Part shown: positions 55,470-63,144 of the stretch, piece after piece
Layout of the letters: each line of letters starts with the position of its first letter
How positions within the stretch are numbered: position 1 is the first letter of the stretch
Assembly (NCBI RefSeq): GCF_016185115.1
Contig: NZ_JACPOF010000021.1
Location: 1-64,000 of the forward strand
DNA length: 64,000 nt
Direction of reading: 5' to 3'
Source of the DNA: Polaromonas sp.
GTDB taxonomy: Bacteria; Pseudomonadota; Gammaproteobacteria; Burkholderiales; Burkholderiaceae_C
Made by a program: the position numbers and the translations under genes
The notes under the pieces: model-generated
The model's database searches: none
Seen by the model: the letters and a program-made list of their open reading frames with translations, nothing else
Told to the model about the DNA's origin: nothing

Positions 55470-56456
55470 TTGCGGTATTGGTGGGTCAATCAAAACCAGA
55501 CTTATCGCCAAGAGATTCAGGGCGGCTACCTCTGGTCGCCTAAACGCAAATCAAACCAAGCGAGAAATCCCTTTTACGATTTCATGCGTGAAGTTGCGCC
55601 TGGGGATGTAGTTTTTTCTTTTGCTGGAACAGTGATTGCTGCGATTGGGACAGCTACTTCTCATGCCCAAGAGGCGCCCAAACCTGCTGAATTTGGCTTG
55701 ACTGGCGCGTATTGGGAAAATATTGGCTGGCGTGTCAATGTCTCTTTTGTTGAACTTCGGTCACGAATTAGGCCATCTGACTACATGGATGTCCTTGCCC
55801 CGCTCCTGCAAAGGTTATACGCACCTTTACGACCTGATGGCGTCGGCATGCAGGGCGTTTACCTCACATATTTAACGGACGCATTCGCGGCTGCTCTTGT
55901 TGACCTTCTTGGCGCAGAGGCGCGATCCGTGGTTATGGGATTCCGAGTCACCGAAACCGATCCCCCGCAGTCTTCAGTGATCCAGCTTCAATGGGAGGAC
56001 CACTTAATCGCCCAGATTAAGAGCGATAACAAGATCACAGAGACTGAAAAAGAAACGGTTGTGATGGCTCGTCGAGGGCAAGGTCTTTTTAAGCAGCGAG
56101 TGATGGAACTCGAGAGAGCTTGCCGAATCACCGGTGTGACCAAGGAAGAACACTTAAGAGCGAGTCATTGCAAACCTTGGCGGGACTCGTCGAATCAAGA
56201 GCGGCTGGATGGTGAGAATGGGCTGCTGCTTACGCCGACGATGGATCATTTGTTTGACCAAGGATTCATTGGCTTTGAAGGAAATGGAGATCTTCTGATT
56301 TCGCCTGTGGCGCACATGGACTCTTTGGCACGGATGGGCCTCTCTCGTGGCGAGAAATTCAATGTGGGTAACTTCTCGTTGGGGCAGCGAAATTATTTGG
56401 AATATCACCGCGAAGAAGTTTTATTACGGTCAAAGTTTTTGGCTCAAAAGGTATGA
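55470..56456 (+). CDS. EVE-like domain plus HNH endonuclease, putative modification-dependent (type IV) restriction enzyme
   Basis: 328 residues from a TTG at 55470, which has GAGGAAA eight bases upstream and begins exactly at the conserved RYWWVNQNQTYRQE; a TTG at 55425 would add 15 residues. Residues 1 to about 145 resemble an EVE/PUA-like base-reading domain (GGYLWSPKR, APGDVVFSFAGTVIAAIG). The C-terminal HNH_2 nuclease covers about 205-270: ACRITGV, HLRASHCKPWRDSSNQERLD, NGLLLTPTMDHLFDQGFIGF, with all His/Asn positions. EVE-HNH proteins such as VcaM4I cut DNA carrying modified cytosine. Tail-to-tail with the M41-like gene 13 bases away. Confidence 0.88.
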   Translation: MRYWWVNQNQTYRQEIQGGYLWSPKRKSNQARNPFYDFMREVAPGDVVFSFAGTVIAAIGTATSHAQEAPKPAEFGLTGAYWENIGWRVNVSFVELRSRIRPSDYMDVLAPLLQRLYAPLRPDGVGMQGVYLTYLTDAFAAALVDLLGAEARSVVMGFRVTETDPPQSSVIQLQWEDHLIAQIKSDNKITETEKETVVMARRGQGLFKQRVMELERACRITGVTKEEHLRASHCKPWRDSSNQERLDGENGLLLTPTMDHLFDQGFIGFEGNGDLLISPVAHMDSLARMGLSRGEKFNVGNFSLGQRNYLEYHREEVLLRSKFLAQKV

Positions 56457-56469
56457 CTTCGCCCGCGTC

Positions 56470-56964
56470 TTAAGGAGGAATGCCGAGTTGCAGGAGTTCC
56501 TTGACACGCGCGCCGTCGATTTTTCTCGCAGCAAGCAGCTCGCTCACGACGTTCTGCATCCTCGAAAAGTACAGCTGGAAGATCGGGGCAACAGCTTGTG
56601 TCGCATGGCGCACAAACTCCTCGTCTTCCTCTTTCGTGAAGTCATTGTCTTCAGTTACCGTGCGCCCGGCGAACTCCTGACGGTCTCGCCAAGCATTACC
56701 AAGTACAGTCGCGCTGATTTCTTGTAGGTCAACCCAGTCAACGAGACCGGTTTGCACCAAGTAGAACTCAGCAGCATATCCACCGCACGCCACACTCCGT
56801 TCCATGTCCGGCATGACATCGCAGCAGCGCGCGACCGCGAAGCCTCTTGCATCGCCTTCAAGAAATTCGATGCAGTCTAGGTCGCCGCCCATGTGCAAGC
56901 AAATAGTGGCGTGGCCGACCTCATGCCAGGCCTTGAACTCATCGCTATTGATAGTGATCTTCAT
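56470..56964 (-). CDS. Stand-alone M41/FtsH-like metallopeptidase domain protein
   Basis: 164 residues. AWHEVGHATICLHMGGD at residues 12-28 contains a zinc-binding HExGH motif, and the later MERSVACGGYAAEFYLVQTG resembles the conserved GGxAAE region of the FtsH protease domain. No AAA+ domain, no membrane segment, no signal peptide. It corresponds to a free M41-like domain of unknown role; ImmA/IrrE-type peptidases have a different pattern. Convergent with the nuclease gene, AT content intermediate. Third zinc/acidic ligand not assigned by eye. Confidence 0.75.
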   Translation of the reverse strand: MKITINSDEFKAWHEVGHATICLHMGGDLDCIEFLEGDARGFAVARCCDVMPDMERSVACGGYAAEFYLVQTGLVDWVDLQEISATVLGNAWRDRQEFAGRTVTEDNDFTKEEDEEFVRHATQAVAPIFQLYFSRMQNVVSELLAARKIDGARVKELLQLGIPP

Positions 56965-57000
56965 AGAAATCGTTTTGCGGCATGTTAGTGCATCGCTCTC

Positions 57001-57267
57001 CTATGGCAACATCCGCTGCAACTCAGGATCCTTGTCAACGAACTGGTGCTTCAACGCGCCGCCCAGATGCGCGACCCACACATACAGCAGATAGCTGGCC
57101 ACGGTGTGCGGCAGGTCGAAGGCGTCGTGCAGCATTTCTTTTGTGGCGGGCTCTATGGACATGATCCAGCCTACGCGGGGCCAGGGCACGAGGCCGAAGA
57201 GGTGCATGGGGTGGGTGGCGGCGTCTTTCGAGGTGGAGTTCTGACATGCCTTTTTAGCTGAAAACGG
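57001..57267 (-). pseudogene. 3' remnant of a cytochrome b561 gene
   Basis: Minus-strand reading directly after the hipA stop codon: ATHPMHLFGLVPWPRVGW, then HTVASYLLYVWVAHLGGALK and HQFVDKDPELQRMLP, stop. This is the C-terminal part of cytochrome b561 (last transmembrane segment with the heme-ligand His region and the typical ALKHxFxDxDxxLxRMLP ending). The N-terminal three quarters are missing and there is no proper start, so it is a truncated leftover at the junction with hipA. An internal ATG at 57207 could still be translated. Confidence 0.8.
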
Positions 57268-58545
57268 TCATACGGCAAAGACGTTTTCCATGGCCTGAAT
57301 TTCTGTGCCGGGTAGTTGCAGGGCCCTGGCCTTGTCCTGCCATGATGCAACGGCGGTCCTGACCTGGTCGATGATGGTCTGGGCGTCTTCTGGCTGAATG
57401 CGGTAGTAAGCCGCTGTTGCCTTGAGTGCATCTATGTCGGGCTCTGCGGTCTTGCCGTCCCAGGTCAGTGCGTGCTGGTGTTTGTCGCGGTTGGGGTTCA
57501 TGTCAAAGGCCGGGCTCAGGCGCCAGCCGTCGGGCAGGCGAACAAACCCGTGGTTGCGAAGATGATCGTCGCGGTTGCCGGCGAGCAGGTTGAAGACGGC
57601 GCGGCGAAAGAGTTGCGCGAGGTCTTCCGTCAGGCCTGTGCCGCCCTGGGTCTCCAGCACTTCCACAAGATCGAGATAGCTGGCGCCGGGATCGCCGTCG
57701 GTGCGCTCGAGCAGGGTCATGGCCGATGCGTACATGCGCCTTGCCTGCGGGTTGCCATTGACGTTTCGGTCGAAGCGCTGAACGCAGAAGGTGTGGTACC
57801 TGTCGCTGAGAGCGAGCCTGCTTGAGGCGGGCACGTGGATGCCTGCTTCACGCGCGAGCTGGTGGGTGAGGTATTCCCAGCTGCCCCAGTCATAACGGTC
57901 GTTGTGGGCGGGGAATTTCGCCAGCCACAGGGTGCCATCGGCGGCGGTGTAGCTTGCCTTGGGCCTGGCCCCGCCCAGCGAGCTGCCGGGGGCAATGAGC
58001 ATGGCGAGCCACTGTTCGTATTCGGGCAGTTCTTCTACGCCGGGTGCGTCGAGCTTTTGCGCAATCGCGGCCAGCTCGCGCAGGTCGGTCAGCGGTGGCG
58101 CCGGCAGCGGGTGGTCGTCCATGAAAGGCGCGTCTGGCCCGGCGCGGTACCTGAGCGCGCCTGTGCGGGTGAAGTCGTGTACGCCGAGCATGAAGTCCAG
58201 GTCGTTCAGGTGGCGCATGGTGCGCCCTTCTTTTCTGGCCTGGCTGGCCTCGCGGCGCTCCATGAGCACCCGGCCCCAGCGGTGAGGTGCTGAATCCAGA
58301 AAGATGCCGAAGCCCCGTGTTTGCGCGGCGTGTTGCTCGCCGCCGTACAGGTCCAGTCGCGGGTCAAGCAGAAAACGCCGGGCGTTGCCCAGCCAGTCTG
58401 CGGTGTATTCGAACGAGGGGGCGAGATTGATGCGGGCGTCGTTGGGGTAGAGGGTGCCGATCTGTATGGCCTTGCCAAGTTCGGGTGCGTCCAGATGGAT
58501 CTCAATGGCGGCCCGTGCCTGCTGTATGTTTTTTGGACTGGCCAT
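57268..58545 (-). CDS. hipA: HipA-type serine/threonine kinase toxin
   Basis: 425 residues. An N-terminal HipA_N-like subdomain (about 10-110) is followed by couple_hipA/HipA_C kinase domain: SSLGGARPKASYTAADGTLW (ATP P-loop, Ser likely autophosphorylated), LAKFPAHNDRYDWGSWEYL, the catalytic NRDDHLRNHGF near residue 323, and the metal-binding Asp in AFDMNPNRDK near 343. HipA proteins phosphorylate aminoacyl-tRNA synthetases or similar and cause growth arrest. Follows hipB after 12 bases. The stop abuts the cytochrome b561 remnant. Confidence 0.92.
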   Translation of the reverse strand: MASPKNIQQARAAIEIHLDAPELGKAIQIGTLYPNDARINLAPSFEYTADWLGNARRFLLDPRLDLYGGEQHAAQTRGFGIFLDSAPHRWGRVLMERREASQARKEGRTMRHLNDLDFMLGVHDFTRTGALRYRAGPDAPFMDDHPLPAPPLTDLRELAAIAQKLDAPGVEELPEYEQWLAMLIAPGSSLGGARPKASYTAADGTLWLAKFPAHNDRYDWGSWEYLTHQLAREAGIHVPASSRLALSDRYHTFCVQRFDRNVNGNPQARRMYASAMTLLERTDGDPGASYLDLVEVLETQGGTGLTEDLAQLFRRAVFNLLAGNRDDHLRNHGFVRLPDGWRLSPAFDMNPNRDKHQHALTWDGKTAEPDIDALKATAAYYRIQPEDAQTIIDQVRTAVASWQDKARALQLPGTEIQAMENVFAV

Positions 58546-58557
58546 GATGCGCCGGCG

Positions 58558-58878
58558 CTAGGGCTGTGGCAGCACGGGGGTGGCCCGGTGACCCAGTGAT
58601 TTCAGGTCCTGCAGCTTGCGGCCCAGCTGGTCGTCACTGGCGATGCTGTCGAGGTCGGTCTCCAGCCCCAGCACGCGCATCGCCCGCAGGTAGGTGCCGA
58701 GAGAGACGTTGGGGTCGCCCTCTTCCAGCCGCTTGAGGGTGTTGCGGGAGATCCCCACTCTTTCGGCGAAAACGGTGGTGGAGAGTTCGCGCCTGCAGCG
58801 TGCGAGCTGAAGCCGCTGGCCCAAGGACCGGGCCAGCCTGGTCAATGAAGGCGAAAGCGGAAGGTGGACGCGGGGCAT
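58558..58878 (-). CDS. hipB: HipB-type XRE-family antitoxin/repressor
   Basis: 106 residues. Helix-turn-helix at about residues 28-60 (STTVFAERVGISRNTLKRLE), in the XRE class (EEGDPNVSLGTYLRAMRVLG after it). Acts as antitoxin to HipA and as autorepressor in this family. First gene of the hipBA unit. Three related operator-like sites lie just upstream. Confidence 0.9.
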   Translation of the reverse strand: MPRVHLPLSPSLTRLARSLGQRLQLARCRRELSTTVFAERVGISRNTLKRLEEGDPNVSLGTYLRAMRVLGLETDLDSIASDDQLGRKLQDLKSLGHRATPVLPQP

Positions 58879-58904
58879 GGCAATACTTTGAGTAGAAAGC
58901 AGTT

Positions 58905-58995
58905 ATTTTGCTCATTATATGTACGGCTGCTGGTGTGAACCACTTTGATTGGTTTATATATTGAACATAAATATCGATTTTGCTCAATATATGTG
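58905..58995 (-). promoter_or_regulatory. hipBA promoter region with three HipB operator-like sites
   Basis: Two direct copies, ATTTTGCTCATTATATGTA (58905-58923) and ATTTTGCTCAATATATGTG (58977-58995), start 72 bases apart. An inverted, weaker copy ATATATTGAACATAAAT lies at 58956-58972. The first copy contains TATAAT (minus strand, 58913-58918), a likely -10, so binding would block transcription. Confidence 0.75.
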
Positions 58996-59118
58996 GCTGA
59001 AAATCTATAGATGCAGGGCTTACAAGCCTGGCGTGGCCGAATCAGGGTGGCGTGCGCTGTGGCAAAACGCCCTTGTTCGCACTGGCAAGTCGGGGGCATG
59101 GCGCTGAGCGATTTTGCT

Positions 59119-59308
59119 GCGTACGTTAATTTTTTAACGTACACGTTAATATTTTCGGAAAAGTTAAGTTCCTAGTTAACTTTTGCCATTTTGGGCGTCT
59201 GGAGCAGGTCAAAAATGCCTCCAAAAGCCGAAAAACAGGCCTTTTCAGGGGCCAAAAACGGCTGCAGGCCAATAAATACGCACGTGAGCTGCTACTAAAA
59301 CAGTAGCA
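59119..59308 (+). repeat. Family B dispersed repeat, copy 4
   Basis: Starts CGTACGTTAATTTTTTAACG, carries AAGTTAAGTTCCTAGTTAAC at 59161-59180, CAGGCCTTTTCAGGGGCC, then AATAAATACGCACGTGAGCT and hairpin GCTACT-aaaac-AGTAGC. The rest of the gap from 58996 to 59437 holds no supported ORF. Confidence 0.85.
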
Positions 59309-59437
59309 ATTTGCTTGCCCGCGCCCGTCACACCCGCATACGGGGCGATGTCTGACACCCGCGCCAGGAGGCTTGCACAGAATGGACTTGTGCTCACCCG
59401 GGCACTTGTTCATCCAACCATCCCCAAGGAGACCCTC

Positions 59438-59704
59438 ATGGCAGCGAAGCAGACCAAACGCATCAACACCCACGACCAGACCGCCCAGGCGCAGCAGGAA
59501 GTGAGCCCGCAGGAGGAGTCGATGGAAGAAAGCGGCAAACCCGCTGGCCATGGCGGCAAGGTGGAAAACGACCACAACCAGACCGGCGACAAAAAACCGA
59601 CCCAGCGCAACGAAGGCCAGCGTACCGCCAACAGCCGCAGCGACCGTGAATCACATGTGGGCGGCGGCAACCAGCTGCAGTCGCGGCGCGGCGGGCGGCA
59701 TTGA
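59438..59704 (+). CDS. Small hydrophilic protein of unknown function
   Basis: 88 residues, MAAKQTKRINTHDQTAQAQQ onward, almost without hydrophobic residues and rich in Gln, Gly, Asn, Lys and Arg; predicted disordered over its whole length. AAGGAG seven bases before the ATG supports translation. The composition resembles stress-related hydrophilins, but no family is recognised. The next small gene (59961) has a similar composition. Confidence 0.65.
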   Translation: MAAKQTKRINTHDQTAQAQQEVSPQEESMEESGKPAGHGGKVENDHNQTGDKKPTQRNEGQRTANSRSDRESHVGGGNQLQSRRGGRH

Positions 59705-59729
59705 GACCGTTGAGCCCGGCCCTTCACGT

Positions 59730-59815
59730 GTCATCCCGGACTCGATCCGGGATCCATCCCCCTCCTCTGGTTTAGAGCACAGGGTCATGGATTGCGGATC
59801 GAAGTCCGCGATGAC
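59730..59815. repeat. Family C REP-like palindromic element, copy 2
   Basis: GTCATCCCGGACTCGATCCG, GGATCCAT, core, GTCATGGATTGCGGATCGAA and GTCCGCGATGAC. Same layout and arm sequence as the copy in the dnaA-dnaN gap. Confidence 0.8.
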
Positions 59816-59960
59816 ATCGCTCTTGCAAGGCGCACAGGACACCCGGTTGCGGCCTTGTCCTACAAGCGGAAATTTCTGCTTCCCCAGAATGAACTGCAAG
59901 GCGGCGGGTTGTCACAGCCAGACACCCGCCGGTAACTCAATGCCAATTTAAGGAAGCAGC

Positions 59961-60164
59961 ATGGCAGACAGGTTTAACTCGCGTGACAGACAACGCCACC
60001 AAGGCGACACAGACAGCGAATTCGGCGGCCGAGTCAGTGTGCACCGCGCCCGCCAGATGAATGATGGCGACTACCGGCAGCAGGGCCACAGCGACCGCGA
60101 CAAGCAGTTGCATGGCCGCGAGCCTGCCCGCCCCCGTCACAGCGACGGCTGGCACGCACGCTAG
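59961..60164 (+). CDS. Very small charged protein of unknown function
   Basis: 67 residues, MADRFNSRDRQRHQGDTDSE onward, dominated by Arg, Asp, His, Gln and Gly with no hydrophobic core. GGAAG lies six bases before the ATG, and a strong terminator follows its stop, which favours a real transcript. No family recognised; composition resembles the protein at 59438. Confidence 0.5.
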   Translation: MADRFNSRDRQRHQGDTDSEFGGRVSVHRARQMNDGDYRQQGHSDRDKQLHGREPARPRHSDGWHAR

Positions 60165-60186
60165 TCATAAGCAAGTTTCGAGGCCT

Positions 60187-60219
60187 GGGCCTGTCAGAGA
60201 TGGCAGGCCCTTTTTTTTT
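60187..60219 (+). terminator. Rho-independent terminator
   Basis: GGGCCTGtcagagatgGCAGGCCC followed by nine T residues. Ends the small-protein unit at 59.4-60.2 kb. Confidence 0.9.
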
Positions 60220-60401
60220 CATCTGCACCAGTCGGCCTGTGTAAAGAAGATGCCCGGCAAACCGCGCCAGCGCAGCATTGGCGCAATTGCTTACAGGCGT
60301 CAACCTGCCAGACACAAGGCGTTTAACGGCGCCGTCCATGATGTCCTCTCCGGTTCACAAAACGGTTCACAAGAAGAAATCAACCGAAAGGATTCAACAC
60401 T

Positions 60402-60632
60402 GTGAAAACCATCAACTCCCTGACCTTTTTTGCCCGCCCGCGCTACCTGCGCGCGATACCCTCGCTGGTGCTGCTGACCACCGCGATGGCCTGGGGCATG
60501 GCGCCTGACGGCACAGATGGCGATGGTGATGCTGCGCAGAAAAAAGCGCGCGTCACGATGAGCCACAACGCGCCGGCAACGGCTGGTGCACCCCAGTTGC
60601 CCGGCGTGTCGTCGAGGACTTTCAAAGGCTGA
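60402..60632 (+). CDS. Possible small membrane-anchored or secreted protein
   Basis: 76 residues from a GTG with GAAAGGA nine bases upstream. Residues 17-32 (YLRAIPSLVLLTTAMAWGMA is the region) form a single hydrophobic stretch, a signal peptide or anchor; the rest is polar (DGTDGDGDAAQKKARV). No family recognised. Support is limited to the ribosome-binding site and the hydrophobic segment. Confidence 0.4.
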   Translation: MKTINSLTFFARPRYLRAIPSLVLLTTAMAWGMAPDGTDGDGDAAQKKARVTMSHNAPATAGAPQLPGVSSRTFKG

Positions 60633-60736
60633 CAGCACGGGGTTATCCGCCTCGCCCGCACGTGGGCCCTGCTCCATAATGTTTGCTGACAGCCAGTGCC
60701 CCGCGGCACCGGCATTGAAGCACCTGGAGAGACCCC

Positions 60737-62158
60737 ATGAACGCCCCCCTGCCCAGCCACCTGCTCCCCGACATTGCCCAGCGTGAAACACCGCAGGCGC
60801 TGCTTGATGCATTGAAGGCGCGTTTTGGCGACCGCTGCTCCATCGCGCTGGTGGTGCGTGAGCAGCATGGCCGCGATGAATCATCGTTTGCCGCACCGCC
60901 GCCGTCTGCCGTGGTGTTTGCCGAGAGCACGCTTGATGTTTCAGATGCGGTGAAGCTCGCATCGCAATACAGCGTGCCGGTGATTCCTTTCGGCGTGGGC
61001 ACCTCGCTTGAAGGCCACCTGCTGGCCGTGCAGGGCGGCATCAGCATTGACCTGGGCCGCATGAACAAGGTGCTGCACATCAACAACGATGACCTGACGG
61101 TGACGGTGCAGCCGGGCGTGACGCGCAAGCAGCTCAATGAAGAAGTCAAAAGCACAGGCCTCTTCTTTCCCATAGACCCGGGCGCTGATGCAACGCTGGG
61201 CGGCATGTGCGCCACGCGCGCCAGCGGTACCAACGCCGTGCGCTACGGCACCATGCGCGAGAACGTGCTGGCGCTTGAAGTAGTGACGGCCTCGGGCGAG
61301 ATCATCCGCACCGGCACGCGCGCCAAAAAATCATCGGCGGGCTATGACCTGACGCGCCTGATGGTGGGCAGCGAGGGCACGCTGGGTGTGATCACTGAGG
61401 TCACGGTGCGGCTTTACCCCCTGCCCGAAGCGATATCGGCTGCGGTGTGTTCATTCCCCAGCATTGAGGCGGCGGTGTGCAGCACGATTGAAGTGATACA
61501 GATGGGCGTACCGATCGCGCGCGTCGAGCTGATAGACCACAACACCGTGCGCATGGTGAATGTGCATTCAAAACTGAATTTGCGTGAAGAGCCCATGCTG
61601 CTGATGGAGTTTCACGGCTCGCCTGCCGGTGTGAAAGAGCAGGCCGAGCTGGTGCAGGAGATTGCCAGCGGCCACGGCGGCAATGCGTTTGAATGGGCCA
61701 GCACGCCTGAAGAGCGCACACGGCTGTGGACCGCGCGTCACAACGCTTTTTTTGCGGCGATTCAATCGAAGCCGGGCTGCAAGGCGATCTCGACCGATAC
61801 CTGTGTGCCGATCTCGCGCCTGGCCGATTGCCTGCTTGAATCAGTGAGCGAGGCCGATGCCAGCGGCATTCCGTACTTTCTGGTCGGCCATGTGGGTGAT
61901 GGCAACTTTCACTTCGGCTACCTGATTGACCCGAACTCGCAGGCCGAACGCGAAACCGCTGAGGCGCTGAACCACAAGCTGGTGTCGCGTGCGCTGGCGC
62001 TTGAGGGCACCTGCACCGGCGAGCACGGCGTGGGCCTGCACAAGATGGACTTTTTGTTGAGCGAGGCCGGTGACGGCGCGGTCAACATGATGCGCACCAT
62101 CAAGCGTGCGCTTGACCCGAAGAACATCATGAACCCGGGCAAGATCTTTTCACTTTAA
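60737..62158 (+). CDS. FAD-binding oxidoreductase, D-lactate/glycolate dehydrogenase type
   Basis: 473 residues. A PCMH-type FAD domain covers about residues 45-225 (VIPFGVGTSLEGHLLAVQGG, GADATLGGMCATRASGTNAV, VGSEGTLGVITEVTV). The FAD-oxidase C-terminal domain ends with the signature GTCTGEHGVGLHKMDFL and DPKNIMNPGKIF. Layout as in GlcD and bacterial cytochrome-linked D-lactate dehydrogenases: oxidises a 2-hydroxyacid and passes electrons to quinone or cytochrome. Convergent with the LysR gene, overlapping it by nine bases. Confidence 0.93.
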   Translation: MNAPLPSHLLPDIAQRETPQALLDALKARFGDRCSIALVVREQHGRDESSFAAPPPSAVVFAESTLDVSDAVKLASQYSVPVIPFGVGTSLEGHLLAVQGGISIDLGRMNKVLHINNDDLTVTVQPGVTRKQLNEEVKSTGLFFPIDPGADATLGGMCATRASGTNAVRYGTMRENVLALEVVTASGEIIRTGTRAKKSSAGYDLTRLMVGSEGTLGVITEVTVRLYPLPEAISAAVCSFPSIEAAVCSTIEVIQMGVPIARVELIDHNTVRMVNVHSKLNLREEPMLLMEFHGSPAGVKEQAELVQEIASGHGGNAFEWASTPEERTRLWTARHNAFFAAIQSKPGCKAISTDTCVPISRLADCLLESVSEADASGIPYFLVGHVGDGNFHFGYLIDPNSQAERETAEALNHKLVSRALALEGTCTGEHGVGLHKMDFLLSEAGDGAVNMMRTIKRALDPKNIMNPGKIFSL

Positions 62159-63055
62159 GTTGGTGGTCAGCTGACGGCCTGCTTCGGTGAGCCGCTTCCA
62201 CATTTCTGCCGCGGCCACCGACAGGCTGCGGTGTTTGCGCTTGATCATGTAGATGGGCCGGCGCGCCTTGGTGTCACGCACGGGCACCACCGCAATGCCG
62301 GGACGCCGGCACAGCTCCACCGCAAACTGCGGCACCACGCTGATGCCGAAGCCGTTGGCGATGAGGCCGGACATGGTCGCGAATTGCGTGACCTCCAGCC
62401 CGCTGTCGCGTATGCCGGCCGCACTTACCACCGGCAGCATCTGCTGCCAGACGCTGCCGCTGCGCACGCTGTGGATGAACTCGTGGTGCCGCAGGTCTTT
62501 CATGCGGACGCTTTTGTTTTGCGCCAGCTGGTCGCCTGCCTGGCAGATCAGGTAGAGGCGCTCATTGAACAGCAGCTGCGCCTCGAACTCCAGCACGTTG
62601 CCGCGCTGCGCATTGAGGCCGAAGTCGACCTCGCCGCGCGCCACCATTTCAAGGCAGCGGTCTGACACCACATCATGCAGGCGCATCGCAATGCCGGGGT
62701 AGTCGCTGCGAAAGCTGGCCATCTGCTGCGGTAGCCAGGATGCGGCGAGTGAGGGCGGGCCTGCAATGCTCACCCGGCCGACGTTGCGCTGTGCGCGGTC
62801 GCGCAGCTCGTGCAGGGAGGCATCCATCTCGGCGGCGATGCGGTGCGCACCCTGCGAGAACACCTCGCCCTCAGGCGTCAATGCCACATTGCGCGTGTCG
62901 CGGTCAAAGAGGCGCGCACCGACCTGTTCTTCAAGGCGGCTGATCATCTGGCTGAAAGCCGACGCTGAAACGTGGCAGCGCTCGGCAGCCACGGCAAAGC
63001 GCCGGGTTTCTTCCAGCGCCAGAAAGGCATCAATCAAACGGCCAGACAGATTCAT
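62150..63055 (-). CDS. LysR-family transcriptional regulator
   Basis: 301 residues. N-terminal winged helix-turn-helix (about residues 1-60: FLALEETRRFAVAAERCHVS, SASAFSQMISRLEEQVGARL, FDRDTR) and a periplasmic-binding-like effector domain. Typical LTTR length. It is divergent from the AtuA-family gene with an 89-base gap, the classic arrangement for a LysR regulator controlling its neighbour, and convergent with the FAD dehydrogenase gene. Effector unknown. Confidence 0.94.
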   Translation of the reverse strand: MNLSGRLIDAFLALEETRRFAVAAERCHVSASAFSQMISRLEEQVGARLFDRDTRNVALTPEGEVFSQGAHRIAAEMDASLHELRDRAQRNVGRVSIAGPPSLAASWLPQQMASFRSDYPGIAMRLHDVVSDRCLEMVARGEVDFGLNAQRGNVLEFEAQLLFNERLYLICQAGDQLAQNKSVRMKDLRHHEFIHSVRSGSVWQQMLPVVSAAGIRDSGLEVTQFATMSGLIANGFGISVVPQFAVELCRRPGIAVVPVRDTKARRPIYMIKRKHRSLSVAAAEMWKRLTEAGRQLTTNLK

Positions 63056-63144
63056 CAGGAAAACGGGATAGTCCTTTGGATAATTTCAGTTTACATACAT
63101 AAGCCAAAGGTGCAAAGTCAGGGGCTGAAAAACAAGGACGTGTG

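Noticed and set aside
57035..57247. 70-residue minus-strand frame after hipA (MSELHLERRRHPPHA)
   Set aside because: Different frame from the cytochrome b561 remnant, Arg/His-rich, a shadow.
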